DNA of 51,007 nt from Anaerolineaceae bacterium UBA6105 (GCA_002423495.1 DIWN01000054.1:1-51007); one strand, 5' to 3'; numbered from the stretch's first letter, positions 17,311 through 25,761 are shown. The notes: generated from the sequence alone by a model not told the origin. Program-made: numbers and translations.

Positions 17311-19173
17311 TTACTCCAATTGTGCTTTGATTGCCTGGGCCATTTCCGCGGAAACGCCCTTGATTTGCGAGATTTCCTCCACTGGAGCGGCAAGGATGCC
17401 ATCAATGGAGCCGAAGCGCTTAATGAGCTCTTTTCTGCGCGCAGGACCAACCCCAGGGATTGCATCCAGACGTGAAGCCAAACCGATTTTACCACGCTGC
17501 TTGCGATGGGCAGTGATGGCAAAGCGGTGCGCTTCGTCGCGGATGCGCTGAATGAGATAGAAGCCCTGCGAATGATCGTCCAGGCGGACTGAATCCGACT
17601 TGCCCGGCAGGAAGAGCTCTTCTTCCTGTTTTGCCAGACCGACCACGGTGAACTGACCCTGGAGATCCAATTCCTCGAGCATTTCAACTGCCTGGCGCAG
17701 CTGACCTTTGCCGCCATCCACGATCAGCAAATCAGGTAGCAGGGAAAAGGCAAGGTCGGGCTTGTAGCCGGGTCTTTCTTTTTCCTCCTGCTCGGTGATG
17801 TAGCGCGTGAAGCGCCGTTTGAGTACCTCGCGCATAGATGCAAAGTCGTCCGGCGTGGAAACGGATTTGATGTTGAAGCGGCGGTAATTCTTTTTTGCAG
17901 GCACTCCCTGTTCAAACACAACCATGCTGCCCACGCTGGCAGTGCCCTGGGTGTTGGAAATATCGTAGCACTCGATCCGGTTGGGGGCTTCGGGCATGCC
18001 CAAAACTGCTTGAATCTCAGCCAAGGCTTGATGCTGGCGATCTTTATCTGCTTTCCAGCGGATTTCAAGCGATTTAAGTGTCTCTCGGGCGTTTTCGGCA
18101 GCCATCTGCACCAATTCCTTGCCCTGACCGCGCTTGGGGACGGTCAGCTGTACTTTCTCGCCGCCGCGGCGCGTGTTGAGCCACTCCTTGATGATGCGGG
18201 CTTCTTCGACCTCTTCAGGCAGCATGACTTTGTTGGGAACGTAAGCTGCCTGGGAGTAGAACTGTTTTATGAATTCTTCCAGGATCTCCGAGTTTTCTTC
18301 CGCTTCGGTGCCCTCGAGGATGAAGTATTCTCGCCCGATCAGTTTGCCGGAGCGGATGAAGAAGACCTGCACGCAAGCTTCGCCCTTGGAGCGTGCCATG
18401 GCGATCACGTCGGAATCCTTGCGTTCATCGGAGATGATCTTTTGGCGCTCCACCACCCGGTCGATCGCCTGGATCTGGTCCCGATAGATTGCCGCTTTTT
18501 CATAATCGAGTGATTCGGAAGCTTTTACCATAGCCTCTTGAAGGCGGCTCATGATCGGATCAGTGCGCCCTTCGAGGAATCGGCACAGGTCGTCAATCAT
18601 TTGGCGATACTCATCCTGGTTAACCGCTCCGATGCAGGGGGCGGAACAGAGCTTGATGTCGTAATAGAGGCAGGCGCGTTCATCCTTGCCGGTGATCTCG
18701 CGCGCGCAGGTCAGATAAGGGAAGATTTTTCGCAGGATGTCGAGCGTTTGGTGTACAGCCCAAACGGACGTGTAGGGTCCAAAGTAACGCGAGCCGTCGT
18801 TGACCATGTTGCGGGTCACGGTCAGCTTGGGGAAGGGATCCGCCCAGTGGACTTTGATGTAGGGATAGCGCTTGTCATCCTTGAGACGGACGTTGTAGAA
18901 GGGACGATGTTGCTTGATGAGGTTCATCTCAAGGATCAGCGCTTCAAGTTCCGAAGCGACTACGATCCATTCGATATCCCGGATTTTGCGGACCATCTGG
19001 CGGGTTTTATAGCTGTGATCTGCGGATTGCTGGAAGTATGAGCGGACGCGATTTTTGAGGTTGATCGCTTTTCCAACGTAAATAATGCTGCCATCCGCAT
19101 CTTTCATCAGATAACAGCCGGGTTTATCCGGTAAGGTGTCAAGGATGCCCTTGATCTTTTCAGTACACGCCAT
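17311..19173 (-). CDS. uvrC: Excinuclease ABC subunit C
   Basis: 620-aa UvrC, the dual-incision nuclease of nucleotide excision repair. N-terminal GIY-YIG domain: LPDKPGCYLMKDADGSIIYVGKAINLKNRVRSYF. A UVR-type region (DYEKAAIYRDQIQAI) lies in the middle, the C-terminal RNase H-like nuclease carries ECYDISNTQG and LLIVDGGKGQL, and a helix-hairpin-helix pair ends the protein (LDAIPGVGPARRKELIKRFG). ATG 19173 is preferred to TTG 19179. It is divergent from mutL, sharing the short gap with it, so two repair genes sit back to back. It heads the operon with the 34-aa protein, SagB-type enzyme and nucleosidase. Confidence 0.96.
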   Translation of the reverse strand: MACTEKIKGILDTLPDKPGCYLMKDADGSIIYVGKAINLKNRVRSYFQQSADHSYKTRQMVRKIRDIEWIVVASELEALILEMNLIKQHRPFYNVRLKDDKRYPYIKVHWADPFPKLTVTRNMVNDGSRYFGPYTSVWAVHQTLDILRKIFPYLTCAREITGKDERACLYYDIKLCSAPCIGAVNQDEYRQMIDDLCRFLEGRTDPIMSRLQEAMVKASESLDYEKAAIYRDQIQAIDRVVERQKIISDERKDSDVIAMARSKGEACVQVFFIRSGKLIGREYFILEGTEAEENSEILEEFIKQFYSQAAYVPNKVMLPEEVEEARIIKEWLNTRRGGEKVQLTVPKRGQGKELVQMAAENARETLKSLEIRWKADKDRQHQALAEIQAVLGMPEAPNRIECYDISNTQGTASVGSMVVFEQGVPAKKNYRRFNIKSVSTPDDFASMREVLKRRFTRYITEQEEKERPGYKPDLAFSLLPDLLIVDGGKGQLRQAVEMLEELDLQGQFTVVGLAKQEEELFLPGKSDSVRLDDHSQGFYLIQRIRDEAHRFAITAHRKQRGKIGLASRLDAIPGVGPARRKELIKRFGSIDGILAAPVEEISQIKGVSAEMAQAIKAQLE

Positions 19174-19227
19174 AAGCAAATTTTAACAGATAAAGGTTAG
19201 CAAAGAATAGGAGAATGTGTAGTGGGT

Positions 19228-19236
19228 TGGTATAAT
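19228..19236 (+). promoter_or_regulatory. Extended -10 promoter element of mutL
   Basis: TGG-TATAAT (TG at 19228-19229, TATAAT 19231-19236) is a full extended -10 box. The ATG is at 19253, so the leader is about 10 bases, with GAGGAA as ribosome site. No -35 match is seen. Confidence 0.55.
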
Positions 19237-19252
19237 CCTGAGCAGAGGAAAT

Positions 19253-21010
19253 ATGCCAATCAAAATTTTACCTGAAACCATCGCTTCGCAAATTGCTGCT
19301 GGAGAAGTAATAGACAGACCAGCTTCAGTGGTGAAAGAGCTGCTGGAAAACGCGATAGACGCTGGCGCGCAGCAGATCGGGATAGAGATACAGCAAGCAG
19401 GCAGACGCCTGATCCAGGTGACAGATGACGGATCTGGCATTCCTGCCGACGAGGTGAAGCTGGCAGTTTGCCGGCATGCCACCAGCAAGCTGAGCAGTGC
19501 GGAAGATCTCTTTAATATCCGCACGTTGGGTTTCAGAGGTGAAGCGCTGGCTTCTATCGGGTCTGTCTCACGCCTGACAATGATCACCAATATCCACGAA
19601 AGTCCGGTCGGTGCGAAATTGACCGTAGAAGGCGGCGAGCATGCAGAAACCTCCACGATTGCCGCAGCTGCAGGCACGCGCGTGAGCGTGCGGGATTTAT
19701 TCTTCAACCTGCCGGCGAGGCTCAAATTTTTGAAAGCTGACACAACCGAAAACCGTCATATCACCGGTTTGGTCACGCGCTACGCACTGGCATATCCGCA
19801 CATTCGCTGGTCTTTGAGCCAGGATGGGAAACCTATTTTTCAGACTACCGGAAGTGGTGAACGCTTTGAAATACTGCAGGCGCTGTTTGGTCCGACGGAA
19901 GCCGGAAAACTCATGCCGGTCAACTTTGAGGAGCGACATCTCAAGCTTGAAGGATACATTAGCAGCCTTTCGATGACGCGTTCCAACCGGCGGGACATTA
20001 CCATGTTTGTCAACGGACGCTGGGTGCAGGACCCGATGCTGACTTCGGCGGTGATCCGGGCTTACAACACCATGTTGATGGTGGGGCGCTACCCAGTGTC
20101 GGTTTTGTTCATCAATATCCCTCCGGAACTGGTGGATGTGAATGTGCATCCTGCCAAGGCGGAAGTGCGCTTCAGGGACCAGGACGCGGTATTCAGCGGT
20201 GTGCAGCGGGCGATCCGCCGGGGATTGCTGGCATTCACGCCCATTCCCGATCTTAACGCGACCCGATTGTGGGGCAGGAGCGTGCCCGAAACGGATGGGC
20301 AAGGCTGGCCGCAAAGCAATCTGAGCGTTGAAGGTGGTCAGAGTGAAGCAGCCGGCGGGGGAGAGTTTGGGACTGGATCAGGGTTTGAAGCAGCAAAACC
20401 GCAGCCGTCTTTGCCAGGCAGCCATTTGCCCTTATTGCGCCTGGTGGGGCAAGTGGCATCGACATACCTGATCGCAGAAGGTCCGGATGGGCTCTATCTG
20501 ATTGACCAACACGCCGCGCATGAACGCGTGCTGTTTGACCAGCTGATGGCGCAATTTAACGCCAAAAGCATTCCCTCACAGGCTCTGTTGGACCCGGTGG
20601 TGATTGAACTGACTCCTGAAAAAGCTGGCATTCTGGAGCAGCAGCTAGAGGCGTTATCCAGCCTGGGGTTCGAGATCGAACCCTTCGGACCTAACACGTT
20701 TGTAATTCGTTCGATTCCGATTGTGGTGGACAGGAGCGATCCACGCCTTGCGGTGGAAGCCGTGGTAACTGCTTTTGAGGAAGATGAAACCCCCTTGATG
20801 GCGGAGGTGGAAGCACGGGTGGCAGCGAGGGTTTGCAAGCGCATGGCGGTGAAAGCCGGGCAGATTTTATCTGAGGCGGAACAGCGCAATCTGCTGCTGA
20901 ACCTCGAAGCCAGCCAGTCGCCGCGGACCTGCCCGCACGGCAGACCGACTATGATCCACCTGAGCGTCAATTTGCTCGAAAGGCAATTTGGCAGGCAGGG
21001 AGCGCTTTGA
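19253..21010 (+). CDS. mutL: DNA mismatch repair protein MutL
   Basis: 585-aa MutL. The N-terminal GHKL ATPase is clear: VVKELLENAIDAGA, VTDDGSGIP, RHATSKL, TLGFRGEALASI, GTRVSVRDLFFNLPARLKFLK. The C-terminal domain carries the nicking endonuclease motif DQHAAHERVLFD at residues 418-429, where the last acidic residue is Asp rather than the usual Glu, plus VCKRMAVKAG and CPHGRPT, both metal-site motifs. This predicts a nicking MutL of the type used without MutH. mutS is not nearby. Its TGA overlaps the ATG of the next gene (ATGA), so the two are coupled. Confidence 0.96.
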   Translation: MPIKILPETIASQIAAGEVIDRPASVVKELLENAIDAGAQQIGIEIQQAGRRLIQVTDDGSGIPADEVKLAVCRHATSKLSSAEDLFNIRTLGFRGEALASIGSVSRLTMITNIHESPVGAKLTVEGGEHAETSTIAAAAGTRVSVRDLFFNLPARLKFLKADTTENRHITGLVTRYALAYPHIRWSLSQDGKPIFQTTGSGERFEILQALFGPTEAGKLMPVNFEERHLKLEGYISSLSMTRSNRRDITMFVNGRWVQDPMLTSAVIRAYNTMLMVGRYPVSVLFINIPPELVDVNVHPAKAEVRFRDQDAVFSGVQRAIRRGLLAFTPIPDLNATRLWGRSVPETDGQGWPQSNLSVEGGQSEAAGGGEFGTGSGFEAAKPQPSLPGSHLPLLRLVGQVASTYLIAEGPDGLYLIDQHAAHERVLFDQLMAQFNAKSIPSQALLDPVVIELTPEKAGILEQQLEALSSLGFEIEPFGPNTFVIRSIPIVVDRSDPRLAVEAVVTAFEEDETPLMAEVEARVAARVCKRMAVKAGQILSEAEQRNLLLNLEASQSPRTCPHGRPTMIHLSVNLLERQFGRQGAL

Positions 21011-21915
21011 TGGAAGATCTGATGAAGGGTCTTTGGCTCGAAGACAGGAAAATGTCTTTCCGCACCGATCTGCCGCTGCCAAAATTGCAAGCAGATGAGG
21101 TCCTGATCAAGGTACTGCTGGCGGGTGTATGCTCCACCGACCTCGAGATGGTCAGAGGGTACTACGACTTCACTGGCGTGCCAGGGCATGAGTTTGTTGG
21201 CCAGGTTGTGGATGATAACGGGCACCCGGAACTGCGGGGCAAGCGCGTAATCGGGGATATCAACATCAGCTGCGGGGAATGTGAGCGCTGTTTACGCCAG
21301 GAACCGAGCCAATGCATGCGGCGGAAAACGCTGGGTTTATTTGATTATGATGGCGTCTTTGCTGAGTACTGCAAGCTGCCGGCTAAGAACCTGACCGTCG
21401 TGCCTGATGAAGTCTCGGATGTTGTGGCAGTTTTTACCGAGCCAACTGCAGCCGCGTTGAGAATTCTGGATCAAATCCAGGTCAAACCCAGCGACCGAGT
21501 TATCGTTGTCGGAGCTGGAAGGTTAGGCTTGCTGATTGCGCAGGCTCTGAAAAATACTGGCTGTGATTTGAAAGTGGTAGTACGGCGTCCGGAACCTGCC
21601 GCGATCCTGGCCGGGTGGGGGATCGGGGCGGTTTATCCTGAAAAGATCAAAGGTGAACTTGCAGACATCGTTGTGGAAGTGACCGGCTCACCAGAGGGCT
21701 TTGAGCTTTCGCGGTCACTGACAAGAGCGAGAGGCACCCTGGTTCTCAAGTCGACCTTTGCGGGGGATGTCAGCCTGAATTTCTCGAAGTTGGTGGTTGA
21801 TGAGATTACTTTGGTCGGATCGCGCTGCGGCAATTACCCGGCGGGATTACGCGCGCTTGCTTCGGGCTTGATCCAGGTTGGAGACATGGTCGATTCGATC
21901 TATTCCCTCGAGTAG
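21010..21915 (+). CDS. Zinc-dependent MDR dehydrogenase, shortened by in-frame amber stop
   Basis: 301-aa medium-chain dehydrogenase/reductase. GVCSTD and PGHEF supply catalytic zinc ligands, CGECERCLRQEPSQC is the four-Cys structural zinc lobe, and VIVVGAGRLGLLIAQAL is the NAD(P)-binding Rossmann loop. The substrate is unknown. The ATG at 21010 overlaps the mutL stop. The frame ends at TAG 21913-21915 after YSLE, short of the family's normal end. Past the stop the same frame continues GCKAIERAAQAGVLKALIRP to TAG at 21976-21978, which is the expected C-terminal helix of this family. The first stop most likely replaces a GAG (Glu). The protein may be non-functional, truncated but active, or read through; a sequencing error is also possible. 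Confidence 0.8.
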   Translation: MEDLMKGLWLEDRKMSFRTDLPLPKLQADEVLIKVLLAGVCSTDLEMVRGYYDFTGVPGHEFVGQVVDDNGHPELRGKRVIGDINISCGECERCLRQEPSQCMRRKTLGLFDYDGVFAEYCKLPAKNLTVVPDEVSDVVAVFTEPTAAALRILDQIQVKPSDRVIVVGAGRLGLLIAQALKNTGCDLKVVVRRPEPAAILAGWGIGAVYPEKIKGELADIVVEVTGSPEGFELSRSLTRARGTLVLKSTFAGDVSLNFSKLVVDEITLVGSRCGNYPAGLRALASGLIQVGDMVDSIYSLE

Positions 21916-21978
21916 GGGTGCAAGGCAATCGAACGCGCTGCTCAAGCGGGGGTGTTAAAGGCGTTGATCAGACCTTAG
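21913..21978 (+). other. Orphaned C-terminal tail of the MDR gene behind an amber codon
   Basis: In-frame continuation of the dehydrogenase: TAG, then 20 sense codons reading GCKAIERAAQAGVLKALIRP and a second TAG. The pattern E-x-x-x-A-x-x-x-G-x-x-K-x-x-I is the usual last helix and strand of MDR enzymes, so this is genuine coding sequence interrupted by one nonsense codon. Confidence 0.7.
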
Positions 21979-22055
21979 GATTCTTCCCTATTTACATTTG
22001 GATGGACCAAGGGATATCCGTACGGTGGGGGCTTGCTCACACCGCTAATAAATCT

Positions 22056-22144
22056 GTTCTCGCCGGTCTCCAGATACCCTCCACTTCGTTGCGGGCACAG
22101 GCCGCGCGAGGTCGTTAACCGCCAGGTCTCCGATGGTATGGTTA
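22056..22144. repeat. Dispersed GGTCTCC/GCGAGGT repeat, copy 1
   Basis: GTTCTCGCCGGTCTCCAGA begins at 22056, and the block from GCGAGGTCGTTAACC at 22106 to about 22144 matches the copy at 22315-22376 closely. Here about 30 unrelated bases split the two halves. No gene is seen at 21979-22500. Confidence 0.6.
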
Positions 22145-22195
22145 ACCTTGAAACATACAATGATTGAACAACAGTCAACCTCCGCCTACTCGTAT

Positions 22196-22215
22196 AGGCG
22201 ACGCATGCGTCGCCT
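22196..22215. repeat. 20-bp perfect palindrome
   Basis: AGGCGACGCATGCGTCGCCT reads the same on both strands. It sits among other short repeats and far from any start codon, so it is more likely a repeat arm than an operator. Confidence 0.6.
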
Positions 22216-22240
22216 GCACCTGAATGCTTGTGTTTCCTCT

Positions 22241-22267
22241 GGCGGGCACGGCGTGCCGTGCCCCTAC
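22241..22267. repeat. 27-bp palindromic repeat, copy 1
   Basis: A 27-bp unit with core GGGCACGGC-GT-GCCGTGCCC, a 9-bp perfect inverted repeat. It is identical to the copy at 22381-22407. Confidence 0.75.
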
Positions 22268-22314
22268 CGGAAGACTCCCTCCTTTGCCAAAAACACTCCC
22301 ACCGCTATCACTTT

Positions 22315-22376
22315 GTTCTCGCTGGTCTCCAGACCGTGCGAGGTCGTTGACCTCCAGGTCTCCGATAGTATGGTTA
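22315..22376. repeat. Dispersed GGTCTCC/GCGAGGT repeat, copy 2
   Basis: Compact form of the element: GTTCTCGCTGGTCTCCAGACC, GCGAGGTCG, TTGACCTCCAGGTCTCC. The reverse complement of 35951-36010 aligns with it over almost its full length, so the family occurs in both orientations. Confidence 0.65.
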
Positions 22377-22380
22377 CCAG

Positions 22381-22407
22381 GGCGGGCACGGCGTGCCGTG
22401 CCCCTAC
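22381..22407. repeat. 27-bp palindromic repeat, copy 2
   Basis: Exact second copy of the 27-bp unit at 22241-22267, immediately after a copy of the GGTCTCC repeat. Confidence 0.75.
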
Positions 22408-22492
22408 AAGAAATCGGTTTTTTAATGTCATAAACTTCCAAAAAAGATGGAGATTTGTTGAGGTAAAAGACTCCAAATATGAAACAAAACCA

Positions 22493-22501
22493 TGCTATAA
22501 T
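22493..22501 (+). promoter_or_regulatory. Extended -10 promoter of tRNA-Pro(CGG)
   Basis: TGC-TATAAT (22493-22501) lies 9 bases before the mature tRNA 5' end. No -35 match is evident. Confidence 0.55.
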
Positions 22502-22510
22502 TGGCATCCG

Positions 22511-22585
22511 CGGGGCGTGGCTCAGCCCGGATAGAGCGCACGGTTCGGGACCGTGAGGTCGGCAGTTCAAATCTGCTCGCCCCGA
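22511..22585 (+). tRNA. tRNA-Pro (anticodon CGG)
   Basis: Cloverleaf with acceptor CGGGGCG/CGCCCCG, D-arm with GGCTCAGCCCGGATAGAGC, anticodon stem CACGG/CCGTG with loop TTCGGGA (anticodon CGG), and T-arm GCAGTTCAAATCTGC. The discriminator is A. C1-G72 is typical of proline tRNA. The 3' CCA is not encoded (ACAAAA follows). Confidence 0.93.
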
Positions 22586-22586
22586 C

Positions 22587-22625
22587 AAAAACCTCTGAAT
22601 CAGATAATTGACTAAGAGGTTTTTT
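22587..22625 (+). terminator. Terminator of tRNA-Pro(CGG)
   Basis: AAAAACCTCT (22587-22596) pairs with AGAGGTTTTT (22615-22624) around a loop of 18 bases and ends in T-rich sequence. Confidence 0.7.
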
Positions 22626-22681
22626 AGTTGCTGCATTTTTGAGGCAAACAGAGACTTTTCAGTGCTTATGCTCAGGATAAG

Positions 22682-23341
22682 TTACCTGTTGATCATTGGC
22701 AAGGCAGATAAGAATAGTGGAGGAGGAGTATAGAGGATATTTACTCCACACAGATTTTGATCAGGCATGCCATTCCAAACCAACACATAGTTAAAAAGGA
22801 AATTATCTACAACATTGAATTGTACTGATCCCTCAAATTTCGAATGGTATCCAATGCCTGTTTGACTACCAACATTCAGAAGAATCGAATCGTAGTCTCC
22901 ATCGAATTTGTATCGCCTTAAATAAATATCTGAATCGATTGGATCGGCTATCTGATTTTTGTAATTAAACCATAATCCTAAAATCGTCGATCCATGAGGA
23001 AGGTTAACAGTTCCTCGCCAGAGGTCTCCGGTAAAGCCTGTGTCCACACAGCCTCCGCCACCGTATTGGTATGTGATAGCACTTGAGGCTGGCACAAAGG
23101 TTGTGCCACTGATTGAATACCAGGTAGATGCAGTGTTCAAGGCATTATCGCCACCCATTACTGTAATGTCATTTCGGTCGACCATAATTGGCTGAATTTG
23201 GTCAATATCCAGGGGAAATTCGCCATCCACCATAATTTCTGGCGGATCAGCTGGTTGAGCACCAGTGGGTCTGGCTGTTGAAATTGACAGGAAGGCGATT
23301 AGCAACGATAATAACAATAATTTGCTCGAATTTGGCTTCAT
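22682..23341 (-). CDS. Secreted hypothetical protein
   Basis: 219-aa protein that I do not recognise. The N-terminus is a Sec signal (KLLLLSLLIAFLSISTARPTGA, likely cut near AQP). The body is rich in Asp, Gly, Tyr and Asn and looks like a beta-rich exported domain. Two cysteines (in GGGGCVDTG and NLCGVN) could form a disulfide. The last residues, LFLSALPMINR, resemble the end of the M28 peptidase at 36.1 kb. AGGAGA precedes the ATG. Composition is more AT-rich than the neighbours, which with the adjoining repeats and tRNA suggests accessory origin. Confidence 0.6.
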   Translation of the reverse strand: MKPNSSKLLLLSLLIAFLSISTARPTGAQPADPPEIMVDGEFPLDIDQIQPIMVDRNDITVMGGDNALNTASTWYSISGTTFVPASSAITYQYGGGGCVDTGFTGDLWRGTVNLPHGSTILGLWFNYKNQIADPIDSDIYLRRYKFDGDYDSILLNVGSQTGIGYHSKFEGSVQFNVVDNFLFNYVLVWNGMPDQNLCGVNILYTPPPLFLSALPMINR

Positions 23342-23636
23342 TTTTTCTCCTTTTGCATGTCAGAATAGTGGAAAGATTTGGGGAGCTTACTGGATTTACT
23401 CCTTTGGATCGACAGTAACGGGTAATTTCAGAATAAATTTTGTTTTCTTAAAATTTTTGTAGGAGTGAAGTTTCAGATTAAATAGTAGCATAAATATTGA
23501 GGCTATACAAGTAATATTTGGTTGAAGTCATTGGAATATAGAAAGTTGGAGATACAATTTTTTTGTCACCAAGTTGAAAAGAACAGGATGACCTTATCTT
23601 TGTTACAATACTGCCAACATAAAGCGAGGTGAAGCA
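23342..23636. other. AT-rich intergenic region with ettA promoter
   Basis: No ORF of note. On the plus strand TGT-TACAAT (23601-23609) is an extended -10 candidate 28 bases before the ettA ATG. The upstream half must hold the promoter of the divergent secreted-protein gene, but no clear pair of hexamers stands out. Confidence 0.4.
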
Positions 23637-25310
23637 ATGCCGTCAGATACTCAGGTAATCTATTCAATGATGCGGGTGGGGAAGATCTATCCCCCCAACA
23701 AGCAAGTACTGCGCGATATCTCGCTTGGCTTTTACTATGGCGCGAAAATTGGCGTTTTGGGGCTGAATGGCTCGGGGAAATCCAGCTTGCTGCGCATTAT
23801 GGCAGGGGTCGACCAGGATTACGTGGGCGAGATAGCCATGTCCAAAGGTTACTCTGTGGGGCTGCTTGAACAGGAGCCTCAGTTGGACGATTCCAAAACA
23901 GTCATTGAAATTATCCAGGAAGGCGTTCAGCCGATCGTGGACTTGCTGGCTGAATACGACCAGGTGAACGAAGGCTTTTCGGATCCTGACGCTGATTTTG
24001 ATAAGTTGATCGAGAAGCAAGCCCGCTTGCAGGAAGAGCTTGACAGGGTGGATGCCTGGAATTTGGATAGCAACTTAAAGCTGGCAATGGGCGCGCTCAA
24101 TTGCCCTCCGGCTGATACACAGATCGCGGTGCTTTCGGGCGGGGAGCGGCGGCGCGTGGCGCTGACCAGGCTGCTGCTGACCGAGCCGGACATCCTGCTT
24201 TTGGATGAGCCGACAAACCACCTGGACGCGGAATCGGTGGCATGGCTGGAGCATCACCTGCAAAACTACCAGGGGACGGTAATAGCTGTCACGCATGACC
24301 GCTATTTTTTGGATAACGTTGCCGGCTGGATCCTGGAGCTTGACCGCGGCTTTGGCATCCCCTGGAAGGGGAACTACTCCTCGTGGCTGGAACAGAAGCA
24401 GGAACGCTTGCGCGTAGAAGAAAAGACGGAAAGCAAGCGCCAGCGAACCTTGCAGCATGAGTTGGACTGGATCCATATGTCGCCCAAAGCCCGACAATCC
24501 AAGGGGCAGGCGCGCGTGACAGCCTATGAGAAGTTACTTTCGCAAGAACACGAAAAAGTGCGGAAAGATCTGGAAATTTACATTCCTTCTGGTCCACGCC
24601 TGGGGGATATTGTGATCGAACTCAATGGGGTTTCGAAAGGCTTTGGCGAACGAAAGTTGATTGAGAACCTTGACCTTTCCATTCCACCTGGCTCGATCGT
24701 AGGCGTTATTGGTCCAAACGGGGCGGGCAAGTCGACGTTGATCAAAATGATCGCTGGCTTGACAGAGCCTGATGAAGGCAGTGTCAGGCTGGGCGAGACA
24801 GTCAAGTTGGGCTATGCCGACCAGTCACGCACGCTCGACCCTGAGGCAACCGTTTTTGAGACGATCACAGGCGGAGCAGACAACCTGAAGCTTGGGGATA
24901 TGACCGTGAACGGCAGGGCTTACTGCGCCTCGTTTAACTTCACCGGTTCGGATCAACAAAAAACGGTGGATACACTATCGGGTGGAGAGCGAAACCGCGT
25001 TTTCCTGGCAAAGACCCTGACGGTAGGCGCAAATGTGCTTCTGCTCGATGAACCGACCAACGACCTGGACGTGAACACACTGCGGTCGCTGGAGCAGGCA
25101 CTGGAGGAATTCGCTGGATGTGCAGTGGTGGTAAGCCATGACAGGTGGTTTTTGGATAGAATCGCGACCCACATTCTGCCGCTCGGGCACGACGAAAAAC
25201 CGCGCCTTTACCTGGGAAACTGGTCGGACTACGAAGAAGGTCAACTCAACAGAGGCAAAAACGTTGGCGTGAGCCGCAAGGACTCGCGCCGGGAGTTGAA
25301 ACGCGAGTAG
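23637..25310 (+). CDS. ettA: ABC-F translational throttle ATPase EttA
   Basis: 557-aa cytoplasmic ABC-F protein with two ATPase domains and no membrane segment. Domain 1: Walker A GLNGSGKSS, signature LSGGERRRVAL, Walker B ILLLDEPTNHLD. Domain 2: GPNGAGKST, LSGGERNRVFL, VLLLDEPTNDLD. Between them is the linker with the arm and P-site tRNA interaction motif region. Length and the IYSMMRVGKIYPP start match EttA, which gates the first steps of elongation on the ribosome according to ATP/ADP. GAGGTGAAG is the ribosome site. Confidence 0.93.
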   Translation: MPSDTQVIYSMMRVGKIYPPNKQVLRDISLGFYYGAKIGVLGLNGSGKSSLLRIMAGVDQDYVGEIAMSKGYSVGLLEQEPQLDDSKTVIEIIQEGVQPIVDLLAEYDQVNEGFSDPDADFDKLIEKQARLQEELDRVDAWNLDSNLKLAMGALNCPPADTQIAVLSGGERRRVALTRLLLTEPDILLLDEPTNHLDAESVAWLEHHLQNYQGTVIAVTHDRYFLDNVAGWILELDRGFGIPWKGNYSSWLEQKQERLRVEEKTESKRQRTLQHELDWIHMSPKARQSKGQARVTAYEKLLSQEHEKVRKDLEIYIPSGPRLGDIVIELNGVSKGFGERKLIENLDLSIPPGSIVGVIGPNGAGKSTLIKMIAGLTEPDEGSVRLGETVKLGYADQSRTLDPEATVFETITGGADNLKLGDMTVNGRAYCASFNFTGSDQQKTVDTLSGGERNRVFLAKTLTVGANVLLLDEPTNDLDVNTLRSLEQALEEFAGCAVVVSHDRWFLDRIATHILPLGHDEKPRLYLGNWSDYEEGQLNRGKNVGVSRKDSRRELKRE

Positions 25311-25378
25311 GTTTACGGACCGCTTCGCGCTGTAGCCTGATTCTATCGACAAAGAGGAAGCTAGAGGGAAGAGGTGTT

Positions 25379-25720
25379 AGATCCTTCGTTCCTCAGGATG
25401 ACAAAATACTTCGTCTTGTTGTTGTCATTCTGAGCGTCAGCGAAGAATCTGGATGAAAACGGTAAGATCCTTCGTTCCTCAGGATGACAGAGATCAATGT
25501 GTTATTCTGAGCGTCAGCGAAGAATCCGGATGAAAACGGTAAGATCCTTCGTTCCTCAGGATGACAGAGATCAATGTGTCATTCTGAGCGTCAGCGAAGA
25601 ATCTGGATGAAAACGGTAAGATCCTTCGTTCCTCAGGATGACAGAGATCAATGTGTCATTCTGAGCGCCAGCGAAGAATCTGGATGAAAACGGGTAAGAT
25701 CCTTCGTTCCTCAGGATGAC
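25379..25720. repeat. Tandem array of a 77-bp unit (five cores)
   Basis: The core AGATCCTTCGTTCCTCAGGA starts at 25379, 25465, 25542, 25619 and 25697, spaced 86, 77, 77 and 78 bases. The spacers share ATTCTGAGCG and CAGCGAAGAATC, and are nearly identical in the last three. Core and spacer halves are related as inverted sequences (GATCCTTCG...; CGAAGAATC). The region 25311-25378 before it holds no gene. Confidence 0.9.
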
Positions 25721-25722
25721 AT

Positions 25723-25761
25723 AAAAAAAAAAAAAAAACAGGCTGAGTATCCTCAGCCTGT
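25723..25761 (-). terminator. Terminator of the cold-shock gene with a 16-T tail
   Basis: On the minus strand ACAGGCTGAG (25761-25752) pairs with CTCAGCCTGT (25747-25738) around a 4-base loop, then a run of 16 T (A16 at 25723-25738). The tail touches the tandem array. Confidence 0.9.

Noticed and set aside
21913..21978. Pyrrolysine or other UAG recoding in the dehydrogenase
   Set aside because: Other genes here (cmk, rpoC, uvrC-linked small ORF) end in TAG, and no recoding signal or suppressor tRNA is visible. A point mutation is simpler.
25379..25720. Regularly spaced repeats that look like a CRISPR array
   Set aside because: The spacers are themselves nearly identical, the unit is 77 bp and no cas gene is near. 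It is a tandem repeat.
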